NCBI GenBank assembly: GCA_003996215.1
Contig: QJPP01001546.1
Coordinates: 62,001-126,000 of the forward strand
DNA: 64,000 nucleotides
Direction: 5' to 3'
Source: Jaltomata sinuosa
Taxonomy: Eukaryota > Streptophyta > Magnoliopsida > Solanales > Solanaceae
Position numbers and translations under genes: made by a program. Positions within the stretch are counted from its first letter, which is position 1. Each line of letters opens with the position of its first letter. Positions 1 through 10,040 of the stretch are shown here, piece after piece. The notes beneath the pieces are model-generated. The model made no database searches and was not told the DNA's origin. It was given only the letters and a program-made list of their open reading frames with translations.

Positions 1-352
1 AAGCCACTCCCTTTAACTCATAGGCGGCTAAATCTACACTATCGACCGAAGTGACACCCATAATATCCGTCAATTTCTAAATATCATCAAGAAACTCTTG
101 TGGATCCTCTTCTTACTTGGACCCATGAAATTTCGGAGGGTTCATCCGAGTGAAGTCCTGGATTCTAGCTACAATAGAGTTAGTCTGAGGTGGGGCTGGT
201 GCCAGAGCCTGCTAATTGACCTGAGCGGTCATGGCCTGAGCAAGCACCTGAAAAGAAGCTCAAAATTCAGCATGAGTAACTTGCTCATTCAGAGGGTCTA
301 CTGGATCTGCTGTTGCTAGCTGATTCCTGGCGTTAGCTCTTTTAGGAGGCAT
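1..352 (-). pseudogene. Tek-A gag, N-terminal fragment
   Basis: Structural (capsid) protein of a Tekay-like retrotransposon, read on the minus strand. It starts MPPKRANARNQ at 352, a typical start for this lineage, and continues past the left edge. Further on it reads MNPPKFHGSK, then EEDPQEFLDDI and VDLAAYELKGVA, the conserved opening of the Retrotrans_gag domain. At least four in-frame stops interrupt it, for example after THAEF and after TAQVN, so it cannot make a capsid. About 195 bases of leader (353-549) separate it from the primer-binding site. Its neighbour upstream on the minus strand is its own 5' LTR. Confidence 0.85.
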
Positions 353-549
353 TTCTGTAACATGAAGAACATGAGTTAGAAGGAGACTAAGTAATGTTCA
401 TGATCTATAGCACGAGTTGGAAAAGAAAGAAGGGAATTTGTTCCTAATGACATCTCATAGCTCCTCCCCCATAAGTGTGGTGCGCTTCACACTAATGAAG
501 AAGGCTATACTTGACGCGACTTTCAGACACCCTAGGACACTTAAACCTC

Positions 550-561
550 ACTCTGATACAA
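550..561 (-). other. Tek-A primer-binding site (tRNA-Met)
   Basis: Minus strand reads TTGTATCAGAGT directly inside the LTR edge. The usual plant tRNA-Met primer site is TGGTATCAGAGC, so two or three positions have changed. It fixes the LTR end at 566 and the element's orientation. Confidence 0.75.
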
Positions 562-565
562 AGTT

Positions 566-2571
566 TGTCATTCCCCAAGGCTACCCCCTAGACGTAAGAC
601 GGTTCTTAGTGTAAGAAGTGACCCCAAGCTAACCCAACATCTAGCATATCCAAACAATTTCAATTAAAATGTATATTGTGCAGAAGCTAAAAATAGTTTA
701 ATATCTGAAATGGGGAAAAGACCCAAAACACGTATGAATATAAAATATAGAGAGAGTATAGTGATTACTGAAAACAACACTAACAACTCAATAGATGAAT
801 CTAGTCTATGTCTGAATGCCTCTAACTGGCGAGTTGCTGGGACATGCCCCCAGCTCACTCTAATAATATGAAACTAAAAAGTAAAGAGTGAAAGATTAAA
901 GCATGTCTATGGCCCTCGAACTATGAGGACTCACCACTGAATCTGCTGAGTAAGGACTAGAAGTCGATCTAAGAATGGTCTGGATGCTGAGCGCTTGAAC
1001 CTATATCATAAAATATGTAGCATAAAAGTATTCATCAGGACTTCAAATATACTGACCATGTAGAATATAACCAAAGTTGTAAAACATGAATACTCATAGA
1101 GAAGTATATACTGACACATGAACTGAAGAATAACTATATGCAATGACCATGTAACTTAACATGAATATCATAACATGCTGATCTGAACTTAATAACTGAA
1201 TACATGGTCAATGCAATGCTGAGTTGACTGTGGGAGATACTATTAACTGACATACCCTAAGCTGAGCTAACTATGGGGACATCCTGTAACCCTGGATGGA
1301 ATGGTGTCCATACCTTGCCAAGGGTACGAAAAAGTCTGACGTGGATCAACTAAACTGATGCCTACAAGGGGCTGAGGTGTGCAGCCTAATCTGACAGCTG
1401 GCCCCTCTTTATACCTATAAGGATCCGTACTTCTAGGATTGGGGGATTGCTACAAAAGCTCTTAGCCTTATCTGGCAGCTAAGCCTCCATGCCATCATCC
1501 TCTCGGTACTAAGTCTACTCCCAATGAAAATATAAACAATGAAATGCAAGCTGAAACACTGAAAAACTCAAATATTGATAATTATCAGAGAATACACATA
1601 TATATACTGAAACTAATGACATTCTAATCCTGAAACATGATCATCTGAATTGTCTGCCTAGCAAGAATAATTTATGAATACTGAAGTTAGACATCCTAGG
1701 GCTTATGAGTCCTGAACATGTGACTATACTAAGTCTCCAAGAAGCATGAAATAGATATCAACATAAGCAGTAAAATCTAAATTACAATGACTCCCTAAGA
1801 TTTAGGAACCCTAGGTCTAAACAATTTCCTGGAGAATTGAAGAACTGGATGAAACTAGGGACTCAATGGGTTAAAGGAACCCACTGATTAAATCCCACAT
1901 ACCTAGAAGATGATTCTATGGTTGAACCTTTGGATTTAAGGCTGAACTTGAAGAAAACTCTCTTGCTTGTTCTTGAGAGGAAACACTTTTTTTTTCTTTC
2001 TTTAAACTTCTAAGTGTCGATTTAGTTTAGGACTAATGAGGGAAAAAGAGTAAAAACCCTTTAATTATGCCCAATTCAACTTAGGATAAGATTTAAAAGA
2101 TTTTGAAAAATACTGGAATGCCCCAAAATTAAAACAAAAAAATACAAAAAAATCCTTTGTCGGACTGGCTACTCGACGGGCGTCATACGAGGGATGGCCC
2201 ATCGGCCCAGGCATTGGAGAAGGGCAAGTTGGGGCTGGTCTCCTGGTTGGTTCCCACGATGGCTCCCTTGGCCCGTCGCATCCACGACGACCGTGGTGAT
2301 AGCCCATCGAAGCTGAGGAGGCCTGGGGAAGGCCGCTGGTGGTTTCCCATGGGCTTCCCCATGGCCTTTCGGACCGTTGATGCCCGTGGGGACCCTCTTT
2401 AGGCTGAGACAGACTCACATAGCCTCTAGGCTTTTCCCATTGGGACCCCAATGGGCTGTCGTGTCCAGGACATCTGTGGGTTATCCCGTGGGGCTTGCCT
2501 GGAGATGAAATTTTCTAAGTTCTTTCTGAGTTCTGGATTATAAATGCTGGTCTGAATTCTGGGGTGTTACA
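566..2571 (-). repeat. Tek-A 5' LTR
   Basis: About 2.0 kb. In minus orientation it starts TGTAACACCCC (2571) and ends ATGACA (566). It aligns along its whole length with the solo LTR at 39755-41755. Most of it is AT-rich, with a GC-rich block at 2160-2480. Open frames in that block are by-products of its base composition, not genes. Confidence 0.88.
2160..2480 (-). promoter_or_regulatory. GC-rich palindrome block in Tek-A LTR
   Basis: GC-rich island about 90-410 bp from the LTR start, with short inverted repeats such as GACG-GG-CGTC. The homologous block in the solo LTR (about 41335-41690) has a perfect CCGACG-AG-CGTCGG at 41353-41366. It lies where the U3 promoter is expected. Function is inferred from position only. 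Confidence 0.45.
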
Positions 2572-2664
2572 TATACAACAAGCAAAAATAACAAACAAAA
2601 TAAAAGAACAAACACTCTACAAAGTTATTTCAATTCCACAATCATAAAGTCTAATCAACTTAAT

Positions 2665-2682
2665 TCCCTGGCAACGGTGCCA
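2665..2682 (-). other. Ath-A primer-binding site (tRNA-Asp)
   Basis: Minus strand TGGCACCGTTGCCAGGGA lies 4 bases inside the LTR. It resembles the plant tRNA-Asp 3' end complement (TGGCGCCGTTGCCGGGGA), the primer typical of Athila elements, with two differences. Confidence 0.85.
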
Positions 2683-2686
2683 CTTT

Positions 2687-4188
2687 TGATAACGCTCAAA
2701 TGTACTCTCCTAAAAGGAGGTATCGGCGATCGTTAGAGAAAAACACATTTATAGTACTTGACAAGTGTCAGGGTCGATCCCAAAGGGAATTTAGAGCTTA
2801 GCCTAGGTGATTGTAAATAGAATTCACATGAGAGTAGGTTGCTCAACAAAAATAATGTAAAAGGGGGGGTGGGAATCTGTCACAATTCGAATTCCAAACA
2901 AAGCAAAAAGTAAAAATGCAAGGTGTAAACAATAAAGAGAGGACGACTAGGGATGTGTGTCAAATGGGATGGCACCAGGAATAGAGTGATTGCTTATTCA
3001 CACAAATTTATGCTAATCGACATGGTTAACCTTGGTCTTAGGTATGGTTATTCATCTTTCGATCAACAACTATATATTCAAAAGTCTTAAATCAAGCATT
3101 ATTGATTACGAAATAAACAACCAAGCTAATGCTTAGGAAGGTCACACTATTTCTAGCTTAGACCCTTAAGTGAGTGATTCCATCGATTTGAGCTATTTCT
3201 AGTCTCAGTCTAAATGGGAGCCCAAGTTCCTACTAGCAATTTCACATTTAAAGTTATGATTTCCTCTTTCAAGCAAGACCACAACCAAGGAAGGATAATC
3301 AATGTTTGCAACCACCAATTTTATAGTTCAAATATGGTGAAGTCACTAGACCCATGTCAAATAAGAATTTATAAATAAGAATTAGCAACACCCAAACTCA
3401 TTTATCAAGTACCCATCATCAACACACCTCTAGAGAAAGGGGTTTAGCTACTCATGCTTAAGGAAAAAGGAATACCAAGTGGGTAGTTCAATATCCCTTT
3501 CATTCAAGCGAAATTCCTCAATATCTAAGGTCAATTTTTACACAAATGGTGGTTCTAAGAATTGGGAAGAAGGAATTGGGAGAAACCCTATTCTTGTTCT
3601 TAGAAGGGAAAATTTGTTCACAAAGCTAACAATTGTTCAAAACTATTCAAAAACTATCAGAACTATTTACAATTGTGCCTAAAATGGGTTTATAAACATT
3701 CCCAAAATATCACATAAATTTGGAAAAAAATGCCCTTCGAGTGGTGTGCGGCATAATGTGTGGTTCGCACGTCATCATGTGCGTGTCTTACACCCTCTTC
3801 AGTGATCCAGTGACTCAGGCCAATAAGGAATCTTCATGCAAAGTGGGGTGCAGTTTGCACAAGGCATTGTGTGCGCCGCACGCGATCGCACCCCTAAGCA
3901 GATCCTTCAGTGGACTTCAAGCTCCTTGTGGTGGAAGGTGCGTTCTGCACCAATGTAAGTGCGTGTCGCATGGACTCTGCATCACTTAGCAAAATCTTCG
4001 TCTTGTTTGATCAATTCACACTTCACTCCTTTTTGGCTCTTTTTGGGTCCATTTCTTTATTTTCCATCTTTGATCAGAAGCACCTATATAAACATCAATA
4101 AATACCATAAGAACCTCTAAATCTTATCAAAACATAGTAATAATTCGCGAGTGAAGTCTCAATAAGTTGGTAGATTACTAACTTATCA
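2687..4188 (-). repeat. Ath-A LTR
   Basis: 1502 bp, TGATAAG...TTATCA in minus orientation. The same family recurs at 6338-7485 (truncated), 13637-14061 plus 23056-24135, and 24186-25353 (truncated). The sequence near 3724 reads AAAAAAATGCCCTT and is followed by a palindrome-rich block at about 3740-3975 containing the 8-base palindrome GCGATCGC at 3883-3890. Confidence 0.88.
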
Positions 4189-4386
4189 TAGTCGCATAGA
4201 TGTAGATTTGGGTGCACCCAATCCTAACTTTTTGAAGATTACTAGGGGCCTCAAGTTGATGCTCTCCCCTAAGTAACACAAGTCCTTACGGAACACAAAT
4301 AGCCCAATAGTGCAAGGTATGGTGAATGAACCCGGGTCATCCTATGTTGTAGCAAGATTGCTTGTCATCACAGCTCTACAACTGTG
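4189..4386 (-). pseudogene. Ath-B aspartic protease, N-terminal part, active site lost
   Basis: Retropepsin-like protease domain that would process the element's own polyprotein. It reads DPGSFTIPCTIG, then CYLGESINLRPL and KKLGLGAPKSTSMRL, ending at the Ath-A insertion. The family's active site is (C)DLGAS. Here the catalytic aspartate is tyrosine and the alanine is glutamate, so the protein would be dead even if complete. The equivalent site in Ath-C (13600-13636) still reads CDLGAIINLM. The frame is open over roughly the last 50 codons before the insertion. Confidence 0.8.
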
Positions 4387-6248
4387 TTATATCTCAACGG
4401 TGCCTACATCAACAATCTTCTTCTTATTGAGTAACTCTTTCATGAGGTTGGCATGCCCTGGCATTTGCATTAAGTCTTCAACCAAAGGAATATTTATCAA
4501 AAGTTTTCTGAACATGTCAACAAACATATTGAATTTGTGTTCTTCCTTTTTTTTATTTAACCTTTGAGGGTATGGAGGAAGCCTCTTTGGTAGTGTGGTC
4601 GGCACACTTTGCATAATAGTAGGGTCCTTCTCAATATCAATGGCCACTTGGGAAGGAGATTCAACCTCCTCCCTCTCATCATCAATATGAACATTCACCG
4701 GGACATTGGGTGCACAAAGCTTCACCCGAACTTATGGTTCTACAACATCTTTGTCACGCGTAGCCTCTTTTTCCTTGTCACACGGCTCCACAACACAGTA
4801 AACACTAGGTTTATTCACTATAACAACCAGTTTTTCTACCACATGACTCGTTCTTCCACTTCTAGTAACAATAGCCATAACATGAGCATCATTTTTAGGA
4901 TTGGATGCGGTGTCACTATAGAGTGTTCCATTCATTCTGGAATCATTTGAGCCTCAAGATGGTTCATTTGATCCTCAAGATGCTTGATTGAGGCCGAATG
5001 AGAACTCACAATTTGATGAAGTATTGGAGCTTCACTTTTAAGCTCACTAACCCCGGTATTTGTAGTTTCTACCTTCTTCAACACCAAGGACAATATGTCC
5101 TCAATCTTTGAGTGCCCGGGATAGCTTATGGTGGGTTGATATAAAGAATCCGACTTGTTTGGAGGTATGTAAGGATTTGATCTCAAGTGATTATATCTGT
5201 CACCTTTTTTGTCACAATCCCTCCAATTTCCATCTTGTTCCTTGTCCCTATTCCAACCTTGATTATCATCCCTTGGGCAAAAATACCCAGTACGAGAACC
5301 CGCTGACAAGTAGCAAAGTTTACCATCCATGATTGTCATTAGCTCATTATCACTAGCCTTGATCTCGGATGTACTCACAGCATTCACGGTATTAGCACCT
5401 CTGGCCTTTATCGTATGCTTGGCTAGTAAGTCTATTTGTTTCATCATTTTCTCCATGGTCTCATCCCTCTCTTTATCCTTTCTCCTCATCTCATTTGTTA
5501 AAATGGATGTGGTCATTCACGAGGTAGGAACGTCAGCCTCCCTTGTGTGCCAAGCTTTGTTAGTCTTGGTCATTCTCTCTAGAAGGTCCGAGGCAACTTC
5601 CAATTGTTGGTCCATGAAAGTACAACCCCAAAGGTTGTTGTCCATAGACTTGTTCATCGAGTTCAAAGATCTGTAGAAGGTTTGTAGCAAGACATTATCC
5701 GACAATCCATGGTTGGGACACAACATAAGCTTCTTCTTGACTCTCAACCATGCCTCATGCAAAGGCTCCTCGTGAAGTTGCGCAAAGATTGTAAGTTCAT
5801 CCCTCAACTACATCATATGTGAGGGAGGGAAAAATCTAGTTGTGAAAGCATGTACCAACTCATACCAACAAGGGATTGACCCATCCAACAATTTCTCCAA
5901 CCAAGCCATGGCTTCCCCCATTAGATAGAAGGGGAATAGGCAAAGCCGAACAGATTCTTGGGGAATGTTTTGGAAGATTAAAGGTTGGCATATCTCCACA
6001 AAGTTTCGGATGTGCCTATTTTCATCTTTGTGTGCTTCTCCTCCAAACATCCCCTTCATTTGTATAAGATGGAGCATCGTGCTAGTGACGTGAAACAAGA
6101 CATTTACAACCATGGGAGGTAGGCGAATTGCACCTACTCCGACTTGAATTACGGGTTCATTGGCTATATCCATTAACCCGCCGACACTTCCACTGTCGCC
6201 CACTTCTTTCATGGGCTGCCTATGCAATGGACAAAAACAATAAACCAA
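4387..6248 (-). pseudogene. Ath-B gag
   Basis: Athila-type gag on the minus strand, starting at 6248 about 70 bp after the primer site. In order: a Retrotrans_gag core (5808-6248: FGGEAHKDENRHIRNF, then RLCLFPFYLMGEAMAWLEKL and FTTRFFPPS), a middle part (5517-5807), a segment around 5400-5500 with MRRKDKERDETM, and a C-terminal spacer with LPPYPQRLNKKKEEHKF and INIPLVEDLMQMPGHA (4387-4725). The last is the usual lead-in to the protease. The stretches are open but separated by stops or shifts near 5516, 4932 and 4725. It is one of the better-kept gags here. No CCHC knuckle is visible in it. Confidence 0.82.
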
Positions 6249-6314
6249 ATAAAAAGAACAAACACTCTACAAGGCGATTTCATATCACAATCAAAAAGGC
6301 TATTCAAATATAAC

Positions 6315-6332
6315 TCCCCGGCAATGGCACCA
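6315..6332 (-). other. Ath-B primer-binding site (tRNA-Asp)
   Basis: Minus strand TGGTGCCATTGCCGGGGA, six bases from the LTR edge, close to the plant tRNA-Asp complement. It confirms that 6338-7485 is the 5' LTR. Confidence 0.85.
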
Positions 6333-6337
6333 TTTTT

Positions 6338-7485
6338 TGATAATGCTCAAATGTACTCTCCAAGATGGAGGTATCAGTGATCGTTAAGCAAAACAAAATT
6401 TATATTACCTGATAAGAGTTGGGGTTGATCTCACAGGGAACTGGAGTTTAGCCAAAGAGATTGTAGAAAAGACTTCACCACGAGAGTAGATTGTCCAAAC
6501 AACAAATAATGTAAAAAGGGAAAATTGGGAACTGTCATAATTCAACTCCAAACCAAACAATAAAATAAATACGAGGTGTAAACAAGAGAGAGGACGACTA
6601 GGGATGTGTTTTCGATAGGACACGAATATGGGTCAAGTACTTGCATAACTGCGTAAATTCCTGCTAAATTGCATAGGTAGCATTGGTTTTAGGCATCATT
6701 ATTAATATCTCGATCACACAATCATTCATCCAACGGGGTTTGTTTAAGCACCATAGTTTAGGCATAAATCAACTAATATTTGCTTGGGAAGGTCACACTA
6801 TTTTTAGCTTAGACCCTTAATATGGGTGTTTCTGGCGAATTGAGCTATTTCTAGCCTCAAGCTAAGTTAAATCCCTAGTACCCACTAGCAATTTCACTTC
6901 CAAAATCATGAACCCCTTTGTCAAGCAAGAACACAATCAAGTAAATTAAATCAATATTTGCAACCACCAATTTTAGAGTTAAAATATGATGAAATCACTA
7001 AACTCATATCATGTTAGCAATTATAAACATAAGTAAGCAAGATTCATTCCATTTTATAAATTACCCATCATCAACACATCCCTAGACAATGAAACTTAGC
7101 CACTCATGCTAAAGTATGAAGAAAGTATACCCAGAGGAAAATTAAAATTCTTTTTCATTAATTATAGCAAGAATCCAATATCCAAGCTCAAATTTACAAG
7201 TCTAAGGTTGATAATTGAGAGAATGGATTGAAACCCTCTTTCTTTCCTTGGGAGAGAAACTTGCTTCAAAAACTGAAAACTATCCAATACTATGAAAAAC
7301 TATGCCTAAATTGGGTTTTAGAATGTTCCCAAATCATCATATCAAAATGGACAAAAATGCCCTTCAAGAGTTGTGCGGTGCAACGTGCATTTCATACATC
7401 ATCTTATGCACATCTCACATCTTTGCACAAGTGAAGCATTGACTAAGACGACTCCAAGTTTTCATGCAAAGCATGGTCAATTCGC
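6338..7485 (-). repeat. Ath-B 5' LTR, truncated
   Basis: Same family as the Ath-A LTR but missing roughly the outer 350 bp (U3 start). It carries ACAAAAATGCCCTTC at 7351-7365 and the first part of the palindrome block before the break at about 7485. Confidence 0.85.
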
Positions 7486-8370
7486 ATGGAAGAACCCTGC
7501 AACTGATCAAAAAGGTCATCTATGCGGGGTAAGGGGTACTTATTTTTTATGGTGACCTTGTTCAGTTGCTTGTAGTCTATACACATCCTCGTACTACCAT
7601 CCTTCCTCTTCACAAATAATACCAGAGCACCCCAAGGTGAAGCACTGGGATGAATAAATCCCTTTCTAAAAGTTCCTGAAGTTGAGTCTTAAATTCCCTC
7701 AACTCTGATGGATCCATACGGTAAGGCGGAATATAGATTGGGCGAGTGTTCGGCTCCAAATCTTTATAGAATCAATGTCCTTATCCGGAGGCATGCCAGG
7801 CAAATTCGCCAAAAACACCTCCTGAAAATCAGAAACCACCGGAACAAACTCGATCGAAGGGTACTCCACACTAAAATCCTAGAAATAAGCCAAGAAGGCT
7901 AAAAAACCTTTTCCCACTAACTTCCTATCCTGAACAAAGGATATAATCTTCGCCAGCTTAGGCTTGTACACACCTTCCCACTCTAGCCTATCCTTACCCA
8001 GAATCTATAGAGTCACTATCTTAGCATTACAATTCAACACAACATGATATGGAGACAGCAAGGTCATACCCATAATGACATTAAAATCCAGCATGTCTAG
8101 AATAACCAAATAAACCGAAGTCTGAAAACCCACAAATATCAAAGGACAAGTAGGATACACATGGGTTACTACTATAGACTCCCCAACTGAGGTAGAAACC
8201 TGAATAGGGGAATCAAGGACATCACAAACAAAATCCAAACCCAAAGCAAATTTAATAGATACATTTGAATATGTGGAACCTGGATCAAATAATACAAGAC
8301 ACATCCGATCATAGACTAGAATTGTACCTGTCATCACAGCATCCGATGCTTTGGCCTCAAATTTCCCCAA
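7486..8370 (-). pseudogene. Tek-B protease and N-terminal reverse transcriptase
   Basis: Pol fragment on the minus strand. The protease (8005-8370) is open and reads DAVMTGTILVYDRM, LFDPGSTYSNVS (DPGS in place of the usual DSGA/DTGA, catalytic Asp present), FNVIMGMTLLSPYH and LNCNAKIVTL, the RVP_2 pattern. The RT start follows with IPPYRMDPSELREFK, GFIHPSASPWGALVLFV and CIDYKQLNKVTIKNKYPLP, ending DLFDQLQGSS at the break. The RT palm with its YxDD motif is missing. The surviving RT stretch is free of stops, so the truncation, not point decay, did most of the damage here. Confidence 0.85.
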
Positions 8371-9823
8371 AAATACATAACTATGGGCCCTATCATCAAT
8401 ATAAGCAACCTCTCTGGCTGGCTGCGCTACTCCCCTGCCCGTGCCACCATTCCCTCTGTTCCCACGGCCTCCCTAAAAATTACCTCGCCCACCCTGTGGA
8501 TGATCGTTGTCGTTGCCTCCTCCTCCTTCCAGAACCACAACCTTGTTTTGCTGCTTAGTCTAATTTCCTGCCTGTCTCTGAGGGCATTCCCTCTTGAAGT
8601 AACCCGAATTACCACAATGAAAACATACATAGTCAAGAGTAGGCCTGCTAGTAGAAGTATAAGAAGACCCCTAGCTTCTAGGAGTTGAAAACTGTTGACT
8701 TTCTCCTGGAAGACCACCTGCAGAAGCTGGCAGGGCTGACTGAATAGGACAAGCTAAATACACCTGCTAACTGTGACCCCTGAAGTAAGAACCACTGACA
8801 TTACCTTCATTTCGGGACTTCTTGACTAACACCTTAGCCCGCCCAACCTGTCTGACCCCCTCTAGTTTCTTCATATAATCCATTACCTCATTAAAATTCT
8901 TCCCAGCTGAGATCATATGCACACACAAACCTACAACTCAGTATTCATACCCTTAATATATAGACAAATCTGCTCCTCCTCGGTAACCAGAAGTTGGGTA
9001 GCATAATGTGACAAGGCTTGAAATTAGACTCATAGGCTTAAAAACACATGTTACCCCCCTCAAAGGATAGAAACTCGTCCTTCTTATGATCCCTCAAAGT
9101 GTAAGACACATATTTCTCCAAAAATAGAGCATGAAATTGTGCCCAAGTCATCGGAGGCAGAGCTGATGGCCGACACTCTACATGAACTCTCCACCACTGC
9201 TTGGCATCACCCTGAAGCTTAAAAGTAACAAATTTTACCCCATACTTCTACACAATGCCCAACTTATGTAGCATGTAATAGCAGTCCATTATAAACTCAA
9301 AGTCATTCTCCCTCTCTCTACCCTTAAATGTCGGAGGTTTCAGTTTTAAGAATTTGGTCAGCATCTCGTGCTCAGTTCCGGTCATAATAGGGCCTAGTAT
9401 CATATGGAATAAAGCATCAGTACCCGATGCCACATATAACCTAAGAGCCGCTGCAACATCTAGTTGAGTCCCCGGAACCTAATCTGCTATACCAGTAGGG
9501 GTGGCTCCAGTACCTTCCGGCCCACTAAAAAAGCCCACACATGCTGAAATACCTCCAGTGATATAGGGGGGAAGGCTTGCACCTCCAGCCAGTGTCACCC
9601 CCTCCTACTATGCGTCCTCTTCAAGTACAACCTCAACCTCCTCCTCTACAGAATCTTAGGGTTGGGGAGGGGTCACTGCTCTTGGCTTAGCTGCTGCCTG
9701 AGTTGCATCCCTGGCGGGTGTTGCCCTTTCTTTAACCCTACCCCTCTCCCTTCCTCGCCATCTGGTTGTCTACCCCAAGACTAGAACCACTACCCTTGCT
9801 TTGTTATGCCTTGTATCAACCAT
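8371..9823 (-). pseudogene. Tek-B gag with damaged zinc knuckle
   Basis: Gag on the minus strand starting MVDTRHNKARVVV at 9823, with a stop after 17 codons. Recognisable further on: MLTKFLKLKPPTFKGRE, DFEFIMDCYYMLHKLGIV (9248-9433), FVTFKLQGDAKQWWR, and ALFLEKYVSYTLRDHKK with DEFLSFEGG. A CCHC-like knuckle near 8560-8630 reads CFHCGNSGYFKREC, where the zinc-binding histidine is tyrosine. Stops occur near 9247 and elsewhere. About 190 bp of leader separate it from the primer site. Confidence 0.82.
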
Positions 9824-10024
9824 CTGTGGACAAAATAGTTAAAGGAGTTAGATACAAATTTGTATCACCAGTTACTAATTGGAATCAATTTATAACAGGA
9901 AGAAAGAAAAAAGAGATAGTTTCCTAAATTCCTATAGACTCTCGAAGAAAAGTACAGACGTCTTTGTACCATTCTGCAAGACTTTACTAAACCATTATTG
10001 AGATAATGAGATTAATGAACCTAG

Positions 10025-10036
10025 GCTCTGATACTA
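10025..10036 (-). other. Tek-B primer-binding site (tRNA-Met)
   Basis: Minus strand TAGTATCAGAGC, one base off TGGTATCAGAGC, four bases inside the LTR edge at 10041. Confidence 0.85.
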
Positions 10037-10040
10037 TCTT

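Larger units (their letters stand above)
1..2571 (-). mobile_element. Tek-A: Tekay-like Ty3/Gypsy element, 5' part only
   Basis: Minus-strand chromovirus-type LTR retrotransposon. Its 5' LTR (566-2571), tRNA-Met primer-binding site and the N-terminal part of gag are in the window; the rest lies beyond the left edge. It is inserted in the 5' leader of Ath-A, just after that element's tRNA-Asp primer site. The solo LTR at 39755-41755 is the same family (2006 versus 2001 bp, the same sequence at both ends), which supports the boundaries. Lineage is from motif recognition only. Confidence 0.85.
2572..4188 (-). mobile_element. Ath-A: Athila-like 5' end (LTR, PBS, leader)
   Basis: Minus-strand Athila-type remnant consisting of a 1.5-kb LTR, the tRNA-Asp primer site and about 90 bp of leader, then interrupted by Tek-A at 2571. 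It lies inside the protease of Ath-B, directly after the codons for TSMRL. The simplest reading is a nested insertion whose remaining body lies left of the window. A recombinant LTR-internal-LTR-internal structure within Ath-B is the alternative. Confidence 0.75.
4189..7485 (-). mobile_element. Ath-B: Athila-like, 5' LTR + gag + start of protease
   Basis: Minus-strand Athila-like element in the order LTR (6338-7485, truncated), tRNA-Asp primer site, gag, protease. It stops at 4189 where Ath-A begins. Its outer LTR end is missing because the sequence switches to Tek-B reverse transcriptase at about 7483-7487. The leader between primer site and gag is only about 70 bp. Confidence 0.85.

Noticed and set aside
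2065..2451. Overlapping 81- and 128-codon frames on both strands
   Set aside because: They lie wholly in the GC-rich block of the Tek-A LTR. The homologous block of the solo LTR has different frames, and no domain is recognisable.
4189..4193. Target duplication for Ath-A inside Ath-B
   Set aside because: Only one side is visible because Tek-A and the window edge remove the other, so the nested-insertion reading is not proven by a duplication.
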